A stretch of 64,000 nt of DNA from Nymphaea colorata (GCF_008831285.2 NC_045142.1:191001-255000); one strand, 5' to 3'; counted from the stretch's first letter, positions 48,333 through 62,693 are shown. Translations and numbers: made by a program. The notes: generated from the letters alone by a model not told the origin.

Positions 48333-51300
48333 GGGAGGGGTGAGAGAGAGAGAGAGAGACGTAAAGAGATTAATTGCAGGAGAGTCGGGGGAACGAGGCG
48401 CAGACGATAGATGCTGTGGTCATGAAAGGGCACCGGGCATGGAGGATTTGAAGGGAGATTTTAGAGTAAAATCAATCAACTTGCTGTTTTTGGAGCGTCA
48501 CGGATTCCTAGGCACACTAATGTCAAGATGCCACTGGTAAGGGTGAAAACTGTTAGCAATCTCCTGGCTGACTAAAATATCAGAGGAGGAATGATTGCTG
48601 TGAGCCAATAACCCAGAGGAATCAATGACAGATAAAGCATGTCAAGAAGCACCAGGAATCGTATTAAAGAAAAAAATCTCAGAAACACGTGTCGCTGCAA
48701 GGGCCGCCGACAAATTTCAAAACGTAGTAATTAGCAAATCAAGCCCAAAAAGGATGGACACAGAAGCACCTGAGTAAGCAAAGCAGTGGCCAAGATGAAT
48801 CCATAAATTTTATTAGACATGCAAAAGATCAGCCAACCTTGTGAAGCTGAGAAGAAACCTAAACCAAGAAGTCGTCTAAATTAGCCATGTCGCAGCTGTA
48901 GCTTCAGGATAGACGAAAGAGAAAACTAGTCAAGCACAACAATTCTGTGCCAGAAGATATTCGAATTCAGAGTCGTCATATATTGTGATCAGTTGTCGAA
49001 TGTGGCAGAGTCGGCCCATTCGACTCATGGATAGCGGCAGCAAACGACATCAATTTTCTGCCATGTAAATTCCTCCTGAACACGCTACCACCATTGTTTG
49101 TAAATCATCGCTATAGAACATCAAGATCACCATAAAACAAGGTCTGGTCGACAGAGCACCAGAAAGTTGTAGAGGAAACACAATGACATGCAGACCACCA
49201 GCCTGCGGAACATACAAACGGAGATAAAGGTTCTGCTAGAAACTCAGAACTACTGTAACATGCACTGCACATTAACCCTATAATCAAAATGGTCCACAGC
49301 CACAAATGCTGCAGTATATCATAAGACCAAATTGCCTGGGGTACTCCAGCATCTGTTTTGCTATGTCTGCTTAGCTTTCAATTGAAGTTTTTCCAAAAGA
49401 GAAAGAGGAACAAAGAGCTCCTGCTGCTTTCATCTATATGTGAACCACGCTAACCATTTACAAGTAAAATAGGAAAACCGAGCTCCTATAATCTCCCATA
49501 GGCAATCTAAAACACACAGAAAATGCAATGTACTAGATTATTAGTCTCTCCTACACGATCATGCATTACGGTGAAGCCATCAAAGATCAAGTGTATGTGT
49601 GTGTCACTGGGGTAAAAACATCACAGAATGTGTAAACAGATGTTTGCACTATAAACCAGTATCTGTAGAGCTCGACTTCAGATGTGCCGAAAATCGACCT
49701 TGAGTTGAGTATACAGTTATAGCAGGCAAATGGCAAATGACAGTCCAGCAAGCAAAACCTGTAAGTCAAAAGCCCTATACAATGTGCTTTAAGATAATAA
49801 ATAGTGGCAATATGATAATGATGTGCTGAACAAAAATGATTCCACAAAAACTAGAGACCGAATATCACTGTCATTCAGGTACACAGTCAGAAAGCTCACT
49901 TGTTTAGGATGGCCTTGGAAATTGAAACTGATAATGAAGACTTAATGTTAAATAACTATATATTGAAACTTAATGAGCATACCAGCTAAAACAATGTGGA
50001 AGGAGTTTCAAACTCGCCCCACTATTTAATGTGCAGATCATCCACCCTTATTCAACAGCATTAACTTTTTTACCTCTCATTTCATTTACTAAAGTATTGG
50101 CACCACTGCCACATGAAGTGAGATCTCAAAGCTTCCCTGATTTCGTAACTTAGCATACCAATCTTAGCAAGAAAATTAATTGCATAACAGCCTGAGCTGG
50201 AAGCTTCTCTGTCGGATCTGAGCTGGAAGAAAATTAATGAGATTCTATGCAATCAGACTCAGGTTCAGATTTGGATTAATTTGGCTCTACTGTATTTATA
50301 TCCTACCTAACATCCGATATTTGTATATGATTAGGATGGATGCCGTACATAAATTCATTTCGCAATCGGATATTGCATACTGAATTTAAATGTAATTAGC
50401 AATCAGAGTGATAATCACATATATTGGATCCATGTACTTACCTACCTAAAGACGTTTCGTTAGAGGCCCGCCATTTGTGTAAAATTTCAGAAAGGGGGGA
50501 ATGCCTTTCTAAGTAATTACCCTTCACAATTAATCTTTCATGCAATTATGAAATTAAGCTACCATTTGATTGTTCAATACGAAGAATCAATTCCAAAAGT
50601 CAGCTTAGTAGGGATTTTCCTTGTTTAATTCTCTGCCAGTTCTCTAAAAATGTGTTCGCAAGTACTGTAATTATGTGCTTTCCTTTCCTTTTGCTTAAAT
50701 TAGCAGATAAAAACTATGTCGCCATTCTGATCGAAAGCTTAACAGATCTGAACCGAACGGCGCTATCGGACCTTACAATCTCGTCTGACGTTGAATGCGC
50801 ACCATGCCCTTGTTAACTTACATGTATTTATATATATATATATAAGTTGTTAATGTAAAAATGAGGAGCGAGTTGGGTGCGCCGTTCGGTGCATGCAACA
50901 CATATAAGATGTTTTTGAAATGGATGAAAAAGAAACGTTATTTTGAGTCTTTTTAGTTTTTTTTTTCTATTTTTATAAAAAAGTTTTTTTATTAATTAGG
51001 AACATTTATGTCATTAACCATACTAGCGCACAAAATTTTAGTTCACCACAATAAAGGTAGGCAAGAAAACTTCTACCTTAAGCAATTGATATGGGGAAAG
51101 GTCTTTTTTCTTTTAATTTCTTCAGAAAAAGGTGTTCGAGTTTGGATTTGTCACCAAAAGAATTGTTCTATCCCTTTACAACATAGATACCAGTTAAAGG
51201 TTTTTGTTTGAACTTCAGACTGAGAATTGTTTTTAAATAAAATAACAAAAACGAAGAATCCAAAAGCATATTTCCCGAAGCGATTGGTTGTCCTTTGCTG

Positions 51301-54300
51301 TCACAACATTATGTTTGTAGTGCACATGTTCATATACATTAAAAATTTATCTAAGTTAGAATCTATCTAGCTTTAATTTGTTGTGAACTTGGGAGGGGGA
51401 AAGGATCTAATGAAACATGATCGTTTGTAATACGATGATCATATAAAAAACCAAACTAAAATATTATCGTTGAGGGAGAAATTGATGTAGCCTTTGTATA
51501 TGCACAGTGTTCAAAATTTGCCAAACAAACAAAAAAAAAAAGCAAATTAAAATTTTGAAGTACAAAAAGCGTTGAACGAAATTAATTAGGATATTGAACT
51601 GTGGAACCCTACTAGAAACTCCAACTTTTTCAGTGGGTCGATGTCCACACGCAGTGGTTTGAAAACTTGTAATTTAGAATTAGGAAAAGTGTTGAAAGAT
51701 ATCGTCCATCTAAACGCAGGCCACTTTGCTAGAGTCCATTAAACGGCAACGTATGTCAAATTTGATGGAAGTACAACGCTCCAAAAAAAAAAAAAAAAAC
51801 CTGTGGCTTGGAAGCAATCTAATAATCTTGTATCAAGCGCGTGGGAGCATGTCTGCTCAGTCGCTCAAGCAAGGGAGTCGCGGCAATCTACTTTCAGGAG
51901 GAGGAAATCTTCCTCCGACTACACAAGTGAAGACCGAAGCCTCCCTTCCTTCTCTAAGGGTTCACGGCAAGTTTTGGGTGTTTATGGGTGGTGTTTCTAC
52001 TATGCTTCAACTTACATATCATATCGTCAGTTTACATTTTTTTCCCATATCTCATATGTTAATAATAATGAGGGTGGAAACAGTATGCCCATCTTTATCA
52101 CAAAAGAGCACCTCCAATCATTCAAACACATCGTCCAACATATATGTATATAATGTGCGTGGGGAGATGATTTTTTAGAGGAAAATGACGTCTTTCCAAA
52201 TCATTTGACTTGGTGGGTGGAGGCCACCGCTTTGCTTGATTCTTCTTTTTTTTTTTATATAACAATATAGTGTCATTTGGCATCGCCAGCTTCCTGTTTT
52301 GAGAGAGAGAGAGAGGGAATGAGCGAACGAAGCTAATGACAATGATCATGCCAATATGCATGCGTCATTTTGGGTTGTCCTCATCTAATTTATGTGAAAG
52401 AGATACTTTGGTGGCACCGGCACGCTATCCTCCTCCTCTTTCTATCTATCGTGGCGTTAGCTGGTGGATGACCCTTACAATTTAAAAATAAAAACAATAA
52501 ACAATTTATTTTTTTTAAGAAAAAAAAAAGTTGGTGAATTTGGCTCTTTAATTTTTCTTAAGAAACAATCTTTGCTTTCACTTGGCTGGCAAATAGAGTT
52601 GGTTTTTGAGTTTTGACCACTAGAAAGGTATAATAATTTGGTAGAGATATACCTACTCTTAGCTTCTCATCTCTTTAAAAACACTGAATGGCCTTTCATC
52701 GTCGCGACCTATGCTATGATTCCTTCCCGATGACTATTGATGCACATTACAGTTACATGACCCATACTTTTGTAGCCATGGGGATCGAGAGTTTCCATTG
52801 TTATTGTTTTAATGAGATCCAAGGAATCAGCCAGAGCGAGACGTGAATTCGAAGCACGCGTCGGTTCCAAGACTGACTGACTGGCACGTTGCCTTGCCGC
52901 GAAGGACATGCGTCCCTGTGGGGACTTTCAAATCCCTTCGTCAACCTCCAGAGTTGGTCGAGAATAAGATTTGAACTTAGAAACTTCAAAGATCATCTGT
53001 TGGTGACTTTTCAAAGCCTGAGTGGAGACGTTCAGATTTCGACAGCGGTGGAAATCGATCCTGGATTGAATTTAACAAAATATCTGCGTCCTAATGGGCA
53101 TCAATTTGCATTCGCTGGCATCATAAGAAGATGAAGAGTTGAACAGCAGAAGTATATTTCATTTGCATAATTCGTTTATGCTTTATTAAGCCCAGCTTCA
53201 GCTTGGTGTTTATTCTACATCTGCAGAGAACGTCTTGGGTGTTTAGTTCCTTCATGATGAAGAACTTTCGTTTCACCTTTACAAATTACAGTAAGGTTCC
53301 AACTATTCAAAGAGGCCCTCAGTGACGGTTCATTTTATCATTGGATCGATGACTCCAATTGGTAATTTTTTTCTTGACAAAGCAAATTTAATTAAAAATA
53401 TATTAATGCATAGTGAACAGTTGCCGACTCATATATTGCTGAACCCACGTTTATTACTCATTAATGAACGCTTAGAAAGAAAAATCCTTAAAGAAGAGGG
53501 CAGTGCATGAATATATAGATGTTGCGTGTCCACGTGATGTAGTCATCGGTAGGCCTTCTTCTTGTTTACAGTCAAAGCGGCGATGGATCACCCAAACCTT
53601 TTGTTACTTGGTGCTGGAGTTCTTATCAAGTTATGCATTGCTTGCTTCCAAGGAAAAAGATGACGCCGCCGTTGCTCGCTTGATGTAATGTATAATGTTT
53701 TGAGGATGGTAAGAACTTTCAAGCTGAGAGCGTCTCTAATACTGAAAATTCAGGCTGCTACATTGAGATCATCTTTCTCTTTTTTCTCCTCCTACCTGGA
53801 AAATCGTTCGAGGTGGCTGACTTTAAGCTAAAGCTAGCCTCCTCCTTCGGTGGTAAAAGTATGGCGGCTACCAACCTATTTTTAAATTTTAGCAGCCATA
53901 TTTTCAAATTACTCCTGCCTACTTCACAGTTACCTTTTCAGTAAATTGTTTTCTGAAAAAAAAAACAAATTGCTCACTTTCTCTTTAAAAACGACAATAT
54001 TTATGGAGACGGTGGGGAAAAGGAGTTCACAAAAACGAAGGGGTAAATGAACACCACCGCCCTCTGGGCTGCCCTTGTCACGAGATAATACATGGACGAA
54101 GGGACAAACTTTACCTCCCCAGTTTCATCCCATGCAAATAAATTCCCGCTTTGATTCCTGTTCTTTGATTCCTGTTCTTGAAAGTTGAAAGCAAGTGGAG
54201 AAATCCTTTTTCCACAGATATCAGAAGGAGAAGAAGATTTTAGGAGAAGCCCAACTTTTCTGTAAGCCTTTGAATATAACATTTTGAAAAAAATCATATA

Positions 54301-56600
54301 GGTTTGATTTAACTGGGATAGGTGATTGGATTACATTTATTGTGGATTTAACATTAGACCCTCTAATTTTCTAGAGTACAAATTAAGAATCTTTAAAATC
54401 ACGGAGTTCATGCGAGCTTAATTGTTCCCTGCCTCAGCCAGTCTGTGGGCAAAGGGGATGATGCATGTCAAACTTGTTTCGCGTTTGAATGTTGAGAGCA
54501 AGCAGAAAGAAACAGCCTTTTGGGAAGCCAGTTCCTGCATATGGTATGCACTTTATTAGCTGGTAGGTGTTTCTTTTAGAGAAAAAAGGAAAAATCTCTC
54601 GGCTTTAAACGGCGTTAAAAGTTTGAAGCTTATTTTGATTTTTCAAGATCAGAAACTTGATTTTTTACTAAAATTCACCAAAAGTCCCTTCTTCTACAAG
54701 AGATCATCTGCATCATTGTATCTATGTTTATATTTAAGAATGTATGGAGTTGAAATCTGATGGATGTTAAATGTTGGCTGATGATTAAAATTTAAAAATA
54801 TGTTACTCAAAAACAATCGCAACAGGAATGTTGGTGACTGTTTAGGATGCAGCAACAGTTTATTGTGTTTTGTTCTTAGGAGCAACAGAATTTTTAAGGC
54901 ATCCGATAAAATTTGACATATGGGCATATATATATATATATATATATAGATAAAAAAAAAGAAAGAAAGTTGCTTTTGAATGAATTCACAGACTGACAGA
55001 CCTACTCGTGAACAGTGTAAAAGTCAGACGTCAGTTTTTGAATTGAATTCTAGGAGTTTAGTATAAGTTTATTATTGGAGTGATAAACTACTTACGTGCA
55101 ATGCAAGCCTATACTCATAGATTTATAACTAAATTTAAATGTGAGTTCAATATGTGGCTGAGACAGAGTCAGAGGCGATAAATGTTCAGCTCTTATGCTA
55201 GTCGGATATGGATTTGAGTTTGAATTTTTTTTATTTTTTTAAAAAAAAAAGTCCAAGTCCAAGTCTCTTTGGATCAAGTCCAGCAAAAGCTGAAGGCCAC
55301 TAAAATCGCCATAGAGGAAATGGACTCAAACTCACACAAGATACATGAGGGCGAGCCTCGTGCCATCAACCCCCATCTCCTGCCAGCCCACGGAACTTAT
55401 CATTTTAAAGATTATTTTTTCTTGTAATTGAAAAAAGTCCTTCAAGTTATGATAATTACGTCATCACTCATTGCCCATCCATGCATGATGAGAGGAGGCA
55501 GCAAGGACCCGTTCCTTTCATTCACATCCTCTCTTCATTTTTATGGCGTAACACACACGGCGCCTTCCTGGTAAAAGTAAATGGTGAGAAACTTTGGGTT
55601 GAAAATGGTGGCTGTCAAAGGTTGGTGACCAATTAAAGAGCAAACTTCATAACTTGGTAAGAAGATCTGCGGAACTGGATTGATAGTCAGATCTAATAAT
55701 GAAAAATGAATTTGAGTTCAGATTTAGCTATTTGAATTCCAATTCTAAAACGGATCCCAACTAATGTATACGTGAACACATGATTTTACCTTCCTCAAAT
55801 TCATGTCTGGGTACACCAAAAAAAAAAAGTATAAATCCAAATTCATGTTCAATTAATAAAGATTTTGACTGAGTATAGTAAATGGTAGATCTGGACTAAG
55901 GTTGAATTGTTTATGTGAGCTTCATCTTTGTAAGGCTTCACGGTCAGAAATCACTCGACAATCTTTTTTTTTTTTTCTCTCTCAAAAAGCTTGTCATCAT
56001 TTTATTGTGGTAAGTCAGTTTTCTTTTCTTTTTTTTCCAAGTTTGAGCAAGGATGATCAAGGGTAGGAATGTTCCCATCTCATTGTCATATAATATTAAA
56101 GACCTTTCGCTTTTATCTTTTCGATGAAAGTAAATGTTTCTCAAATTCCATTCCATTGAGCATTGATGAAAGCGACATGGATAAGGATTACTGCTTGCTG
56201 CCATGTAAATAAGAAGTATGTATGCTTCTCAAAAGTGTTCCAATCTTTTGCGGTTCATAGGTCGAAATTAATTAAACGACCTCTTCTGGGCAAAATGCAT
56301 TTATTTGAAACGGTGTCTACATTGATTTCAAACCTGAATCTAAAGTGTTAGAAGATGGGCACAATATGGAAATATAGTAAAAACCGATGCTCTCTAGAGA
56401 AATTATACTTAACAATTGGGCCAAAAGTGAAAAAAAAAAAAAGTGGAGCCACAGTTTCCTGACGGTGCGGTAAAATCGCGTGAAAGCGTGTAGCGCGAGT
56501 CCTGACGTGGCAGTCTTTTATTCGTAGCGTTGCTTTACAGGGGAGAGTGGGACCCACGCTTTAGGAACACCCCATGTCCACGGCCGGCGATATTTAGAGG
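48333..56600. other. 8.3-kb gene-poor stretch
   Basis: I found no supportable gene. The first ~100 bp hold the MADS 5' UTR and a GA repeat. Elsewhere are AT-rich sequence, homopolymer runs, (AT)n at 50828-50842 and 54926-54948, and scattered open frames of 60-150 codons (such as 51726-52178 and 54297-54001) without recognisable domains. A frame near 55260-55430 (plus), with QVSLDQVQQKLKATKI, lacks a start and could be a decayed gene piece. Confidence 0.5.
54926..54948. repeat. (AT)n microsatellite
   Basis: About 11 AT units in intergenic sequence. Confidence 0.9.
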
Positions 56601-56861
56601 GGAAGCAACCACTCTGCCGCGTCGCAAACTCGATATTTTTAGAGAGAGATCGAGCGAGCGAGAGAGAGAGGAAAAGGAGAAAAAAGCGATCGGCGAAAGC
56701 TGAAAATCTCGAATTTCTAGGGTTTTTTTAGCCCTAGATTCTCTGCAGAGAGACCGGCTTCGCTCTCTCCCTCGTCTTCTTTGTTTTCTTCATCAGCTCT
56801 TTTCGAAGATCACGATTTTTCGCCCTGAAGGCTCTGTGCAAGGAGATAGAAAGAGAACGAG
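56601..56861 (+). promoter_or_regulatory. ADF 5' UTR and core promoter region
   Basis: The stretch before the ATG at 56862 is GA/CT-rich (GAGAGAGATCGAGCGAGCG) and typical of a plant 5' UTR. A weak TATA-like GATATTTAG lies near 56588-56596, just upstream. The transcription start is not fixed. Confidence 0.4.
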
Positions 56862-58741
56862 ATGGTGAGTTGACGTACCGACCTCCTGATTCGGTTCCTC
56901 TAGGATTCTCGCTCTCTCTCTGTATGGTTTTGCTTATTATCTTTGCTTGATCGGCCTTGTGCGTGGCCGATCGGCAGGTTAATTTGTTGTCGCGATTGGT
57001 TTCTTGTTGAACATCATTTAATCGGTCGGGGTTTATATGAGATATGGCTTATGAAGTTTTGATGGGAGTGACCTAAGGGTGTCGGGAGGTTGATCTTAGG
57101 AATTGCATGGCGATCTGCTCTTTAGGGTTTCGTTTGGCTTGTGTCAATGCTTCTTTTTTTTTCCTTTTTGGGGTGTGGCTCCTGGCTTTGGCGGGCGATG
57201 GATTTGATTAACCCTGCCGATCTGATAGCGATGGGTCTTCCTTTGTTAGGATTTGGGTTACCTCAAGTTGTGTGTCTTTGTGTGTGTACTATCTGCAATG
57301 TTTGATTCCACCTGCCTTCTTGCTTGGCCATTATTTGAAGGATTTTTGGTTTATTTGGCGTCTGGCGATATGTTGCGTACTACTTCTGCAGTTTATTTTT
57401 TTTACGCTTTTAATACCGTAATTTCTGTTTTTTTTTTCTTTTATTTTGGTCAGTTCCCTTTTGCCTGATTATATGATTCACGAAGCCGTTATGATCGTTG
57501 GCAAAATGTTTAATGGTTTGATTTCCTCTCATTTGATGTTTTGCTAGCTTTATTGTTACACTGCCCTGCTTATTTCTGTTACGTGATGTTTGCTTATCTG
57601 TTTCGCCATTGAACGTTGTGTGTGTTTTGGTGCTGCTTAAGGTTGAATAGGAGATTTGTGCGCCTTTTTTTTTTCCTTTGGTAAGAACCCTCTGTACGGA
57701 GAGGAAATTGCTTCAATTTTTTGTTATAGCTATAGCATAATGATCTTAGCTCGTTAGATCTACTCATCTATCCTTGTGATGCTTTTATTTTGGTTTTTCT
57801 TTCTCTGTTTCTGTCTTTGGACTTGGCCACTAAATGCCACTTGTTATTGTGGTAATTTGTTAACTGCTTGTGTGTTAGTGAACTCCACCTGAAATTCAGG
57901 CACCTTCTGGTGATTGGATTTTGCACTTCTGCTTATCCATATGGTTATGGATAGGTATACCTTCCGGAAACAATACCTGAACCGTGAAGTATCGTGATCC
58001 CTTAGCATGTATACCTCACATGGGTTTGAACTTTGAGCATAGTCGCCCTGTTTTTACTATTTACAAACCTTCGAGTTTTTATTTGTTTTTTGAGAATGTC
58101 TGTGAAAACTTGTTCTTGATTATACTGATTCACTACACTAGTCCTTCTTCAATAGCAAACAGAAAGATTCTCAATGTTGAACAACTTTCTTTTTGGTGAT
58201 GTAGGCCAATGCTGCATCAGGCATGGCAGTCAATGATGACTGCAAACTGAAATTCTTAGAGTTGAAGGCAAAACGGACTTACCGCTTCATAGTTTTCAAG
58301 ATTGAGGAGAAGCTGAAGCAGGTCATTGTTGAGAAACTTGGGGAGCCAAACCAAAGCTATGAGGATTTCACTGCAAGCCTGCCAACAGATGAGTGCCGAT
58401 ATGCTGTTTATGATTTTGACTTTGTAACTGAAGAGAATTGCCAGAAGAGCAAGATATTCTTCATCGCATGGTAATAATATGTAACTTTCTGAACCTAAGT
58501 TAACTACTGACTTGTGGTCCATAAGCTTGGGCGACATGCTATAAAATTCAATGGTAAATTTTCGCTGTAGTTTAACCATTTCTTTTGCAGGTCCCCAGAC
58601 ACATCTAGAGTAAGGAGCAAGATGCTGTATGCTAGTTCGAAGGACAGGTTCAAGAGAGAACTTGATGGAATCCAGGTTGAACTGCAAGCAACTGACCCTA
58701 CTGAAATGGGCCTTGATGTTATTAGAGGTCGTGCCAATTAG
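56862..58741 (+). CDS. ADF: Actin-depolymerising factor (ADF/cofilin)
   Basis: Exons 56862-56864 (the ATG alone), 58205-58470 and 58591-58741 join in phase to 139 residues, ending at TAG 58739-58741. The sequence is a complete plant [13 protein letters not shown] at the N-terminus with Ser6, the known regulatory phosphorylation site of plant ADFs; [32 protein letters not shown]; and the long actin-binding helix [23 protein letters not shown] severs filaments and binds ADP-actin in the cytoplasm. The split directly after the start codon, followed by a 1.34-kb first intron, is a known layout in many plant ADF genes, and such introns often raise expression. Length equals the usual 137-146 residues. 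Which ADF subclass it is cannot be settled by eye. Confidence 0.95.
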
Positions 58742-60915
58742 ACCTTGTTGCAGTTGCTGCTGACTAGGTAAAATAGGCCAAGTGGTGGTAGTTACCATCA
58801 CAGTCTGGAGGCTTTAAGTGGAGTGTTGATAGCTTTCTGGGGCATGGATTCACTAGATACATTGTCTGCTTGTTGGTTCAAAATTACAGTACAGCTCTTG
58901 TGTATGTTTCCAAGCTATATTGACAGTTTATCATACTTCTTATGGCTTAATATTTGTAGCACCTACATGAAAGCTGACATCCCATGTCTAGTGCTACTTG
59001 CACTTGATTGTGGCACTTTGATGGTCTATAACTGTTTGTGGACTTGGAGCACTTATAGTTTGTTTTGGGAGGATAAAGATGGATCATTGTTCGATTTATT
59101 CTTCTGTTGTTTCAAATTTTGGTTGGGAACTGTATTTTTGGTATTTTCTATCTCCCCTTGTCTTGAGCCTTCTTGGTGAAGCAAAAGGCTATCTGGAGGG
59201 AGAGCAAATTGGTTGGATTGGAAGCTCCCTCGTAGACAAATTTTCCTTTTTCTTTTCTCATTTGGCTGTTTATGTTCAATTAGCTATATATGTTTGACAG
59301 TTCAAATGGTTTTACGGACGTTATTTAGATTGCTCTACCTCGTAAATTCCTTTACATCTATTTTTCGAGGAGTCTACTGTTGGCATTACTTTGATTTAGG
59401 ATTCTAACAATTCCATTTGTTTTTCTCGTTTGTAGAAGTATCTCCCTTTGGGGTTTCTTTAATTGGAACCTCGGTTAGCCAGGGTTCATCCAAGTGAAAA
59501 ATGACCGACCATATTTTGAGCTCGCATCTACTATTAATGATCACTAGAACATCTTTCCTGAACTGGTATTTCACAACCTCGGGTTTTGGTTACAGGCCAA
59601 AGTTTGTAGAGCGCCAAAAGCCTACTTGACCATATTTTGAGCTCGCCCTTTGCCTTTTGTTACTTGTTAGCCTTCTGGTGCCGCCCAGTAACACTACATT
59701 TGGTCTTCGTATTTTATTTTAATGAACCACAAAGTCGGTGTACGTCATATGGAGGATGAGTATGTGGAGATCAAACATAGTTAGTACACTACTAATCTGG
59801 TGACCATTTAGGTGACGATGATGGCTTCTTTTAAGGTTTCTTTTCTTTTTCCATTTTATGTTTTTGGGTCTCACAAGCAACTGACTACGTTTTCCGTAAG
59901 TGGCGTGATGGGTCAATTTGTAAATCTTGTTTCTTTTCTCAATATGCATTTCCGGTAAATTGGCTGCCGAAGCCAATCCACCATACTTGGCGTATGGGCA
60001 TGAATGAGGCTTGAGGAGGAGGAGGATTTATGCTGTCCAGGGAGAATGGGAGGAGGTAATGAGCGTATAGCATGTCAGGTGCCCCGTGAACTGAATCCGT
60101 TGGTTCACTCTATTGTCCATGACTGGCCTGTTACTGGAGTGGGTGATTTGCATGGTTCCTTTTGAAGTGCGATACCGGTACTTATCTAGCGGAAGGATTC
60201 TGTCTTGTGGTTATAGAGACTGTCTTGCACCTCATAATTTAGATCTACTGAGATTTGGCAACCATTTTCCTTGGGAAGCTTTCATTTTATTTGGTTCGAT
60301 TTAACTGCTATAATCCTGGGATCGGGAGATCACTGATCGCCCTTTTGTTCACAACTTCCTTTTGACACAAATCCTCCAATGGCCGTGGGAAGAGAAACAT
60401 TTAACGGTCGTGCATCAATAGACCATGCTCTGAAACAGAGAGTTGGAAAATAAGATGTCGTAGGATAGGAAGTAATATTTGTGTTGCAATTGGTGTTGCT
60501 GTTCGTTGGCCTGACTCTTATTCTAAGAAGACCTAAGCACTTTCTTGACCATTACCAATTTGATGCTTTGAACTGATCCTTAGGCCTTGCACTTCGTTAA
60601 ATTGCAGCGAAAACTCGGTAGGATGATTCCCAATTGTAGTTAATCGAAATTAGGAATGGTTACCGACTAGAGGAATAAGCACATTCTCTTCCTAAAGTAT
60701 CAAATATAATGTGTATGTTCTGGCTGATTGCAGCAGTCTAAAAATGGAGTTGTTCTAAAGAACAAATGGTTTGCTACTGGTATGGTGATTCATGGACCTG
60801 CTGCCCTTCTTGAGTTGGTGTTGGGAAAAAGGTCTCTCTGCCTTCAAGGTTTCACTGAGCAATGTCATTGACTTCGTTTAACGTGTAATTTTTGTATGGC
60901 GTTACTAGTTACGAG
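58742..60915. other. ADF 3' UTR and intergenic
   Basis: The first ~250-500 bp are probably ADF 3' UTR. A 19-bp direct repeat (GACCATATTTTGAGCTCGC) occurs at 59507-59525 and 59628-59646. No further gene is seen. Confidence 0.6.
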
Positions 60916-61226
60916 TGTTGGTGTATGGAACTTGATCCATACTGAACACTCATACATTCATATGTAATTTTTTTTATATGTAAGGGCATATATGTCATTT
61001 TATACAAATGCGGGTTTGCCTTAATCCTTATGTTTAGAGGATGGCCGCCGCTGGTGTGTGACTGTCTGTGTGTTCATCTGAGAGAGAGAATACAAAGATC
61101 TCTGTGACCGTGGACGTAGGAGATTATTGCTCCGAACCACGTAAATCGTTGTCTTCTTCCTTGTTGCTTCTAACTCCCTCTTGAGAGTGCGAGAGGAGAG
61201 TTTATTGTGTGTTGTTCGTAACAACA
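60916..61226 (+). mobile_element. Probable solo LTR of a Ty1/copia-type element
   Basis: 311 bp starting TGTTG and ending CAACA, with the stretch CCGTGGACGTAGG and CCGAACCACGTAAATC near its 3' end, a pattern characteristic of many plant copia LTRs. No PBS follows and no second LTR or internal domain is present, so it is a solo LTR. The flanking five bases (ACGAG and AAACA) do not match, so the target duplication is lost or my end points are off by a few bases. Confidence 0.65.
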
Positions 61227-62240
61227 AAACATGCGAATAACCTTTTGTTTTTTTTCTGGTCTGCTTTTAGTCTGCTTTTGGTGCTTCAGTTCCTACTATC
61301 ATCAAGCTGCCAAGTTTTCCTTCGATTTGATAATCGTAATAACTTATTTATTTATACTTGGTCGGACGATGTGCCTCTCAAGTGATAGAGTCTATCACTT
61401 CTTTGACATTTCATTCACATTCAAGATTCTGACGCTTCTACTTAATCATATAACCTCATGTAATCTGCCATTTTCACTGCAACTAGTCGGTGGAGCTGCA
61501 TTAAAAATCGGCGAGGAATGTGCCTGGTCCTTCTGTTCATGAGCCATTTTCTATCGCTCCCCCTCTCTTTTTCGTCTGGTAATTTGGTCGGGATTCGTCG
61601 ATGTCATTCTTTTAGCACATATTGGTAAACTTCTTCAGCTCTCATTTCTAGTGCGTATTGTGAGCTACAGAGTTTTTAAGCCCTTCCACCTTGCAGTAGA
61701 TGAAAACATATTGTAAAGTTCGGCTTTAGAGACGAATAAGTATGGCCGCCGATCTTGGCGCCACCTGATTCAGCGATTTAGATGCCATGAGACAGCGGAG
61801 ATTATTAAAAATTTAATTCGAAAATAAACCAAAAACATTTAAAAATAATTAAGTTTATAAAACTCTTCAATGCTCCATAAAGATGCCACTGATTTGAGTA
61901 GATTCGGCCATCGCTCTGATAACGGTGAACCGAGATCGCGTCGAAGCCATAAGAAATCTTATTCTGACCTTTTATACGAAGTCCCATAAAAGAACTCTGT
62001 TCACCAATTTTCTTGTTCTTAGGCCTCAATTTTCCAAGTTTAAGATGCGTATGAAGAGAAAACAGATTTCCATCCAAAGGACTATGATTTTGTAAGCAAA
62101 CGAGGTCATTGCTTTACATTCAAAAAGTGAACAGAAATTCCAGAAATACAAAAGAAGATTACAGGAGAAAGAAAAAGGGATCTGACTGGACGTTAGGCTT
62201 AAAATCGAGACCCCATATGATTAAGAGACCGACAAAGTCC
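61227..62240. other. Intergenic; H2B 3' flank
   Basis: AT-rich sequence with no recognised gene. The part nearest 62240 is the likely 3' UTR of the minus-strand histone gene. Confidence 0.6.
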
Positions 62241-62693
62241 TTAAGAGCTCGTGAATTTAGTCACAGCCTTTGTTCCTTCCGATACGGCATGCTTGGCGAG
62301 CTCACCGGGGAGGACCAGCCGGACGGACGTCTGGATCTCCCGGGAAGTGATCGTCGGCTTCTTGTTGTACCGAGCGAGGCGAGAGGCCTCCTGGGCGAGC
62401 TTCTCGAAGATATCGTTGATGAAGGAGTTCATGATGCCCATGGCCTTGCTCGAGATCCCGATGTCAGGATGCACCTGCTTCAAAACCTTGAAGATGTAGA
62501 TCTTGTACGTCTCACTGCTCTTCTTCACCTTCTTCTTCTTCTTCTGCTTATCTGCAGAACCCTCCTTCGGAAGGCGCTTCTCCGCCTTCGGCTTCTTCTC
62601 GGCGGGGGCCTTCTCCGCCACCGTCTTCTTCTCCTCCGCCGGCTTCTCCGCCGGCTTCTTCTCCGCTGGCTTCTTCTCGCCCTTTGGCGCCAT
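62241..62693 (-). CDS. Histone H2B
   Basis: A single exon of 150 residues starts at ATG 62693. A Lys/Pro/Ala/Glu-rich tail ([13 protein letters not shown] and repeats) of about 56 residues is followed by the histone fold ([38 protein letters not shown]), ending AVTKFTSS as in plant H2B; the near-C-terminal Lys is the known ubiquitination site of plant H2B. It pairs with H2A in the nucleosome. Lack of introns and high GC are usual for replication-type histone genes. Its copy number elsewhere cannot be judged, and no other histone gene is in this window. Confidence 0.97.
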   Translation of the reverse strand: MAPKGEKKPAEKKPAEKPAEEKKTVAEKAPAEKKPKAEKRLPKEGSADKQKKKKKVKKSSETYKIYIFKVLKQVHPDIGISSKAMGIMNSFINDIFEKLAQEASRLARYNKKPTITSREIQTSVRLVLPGELAKHAVSEGTKAVTKFTSS

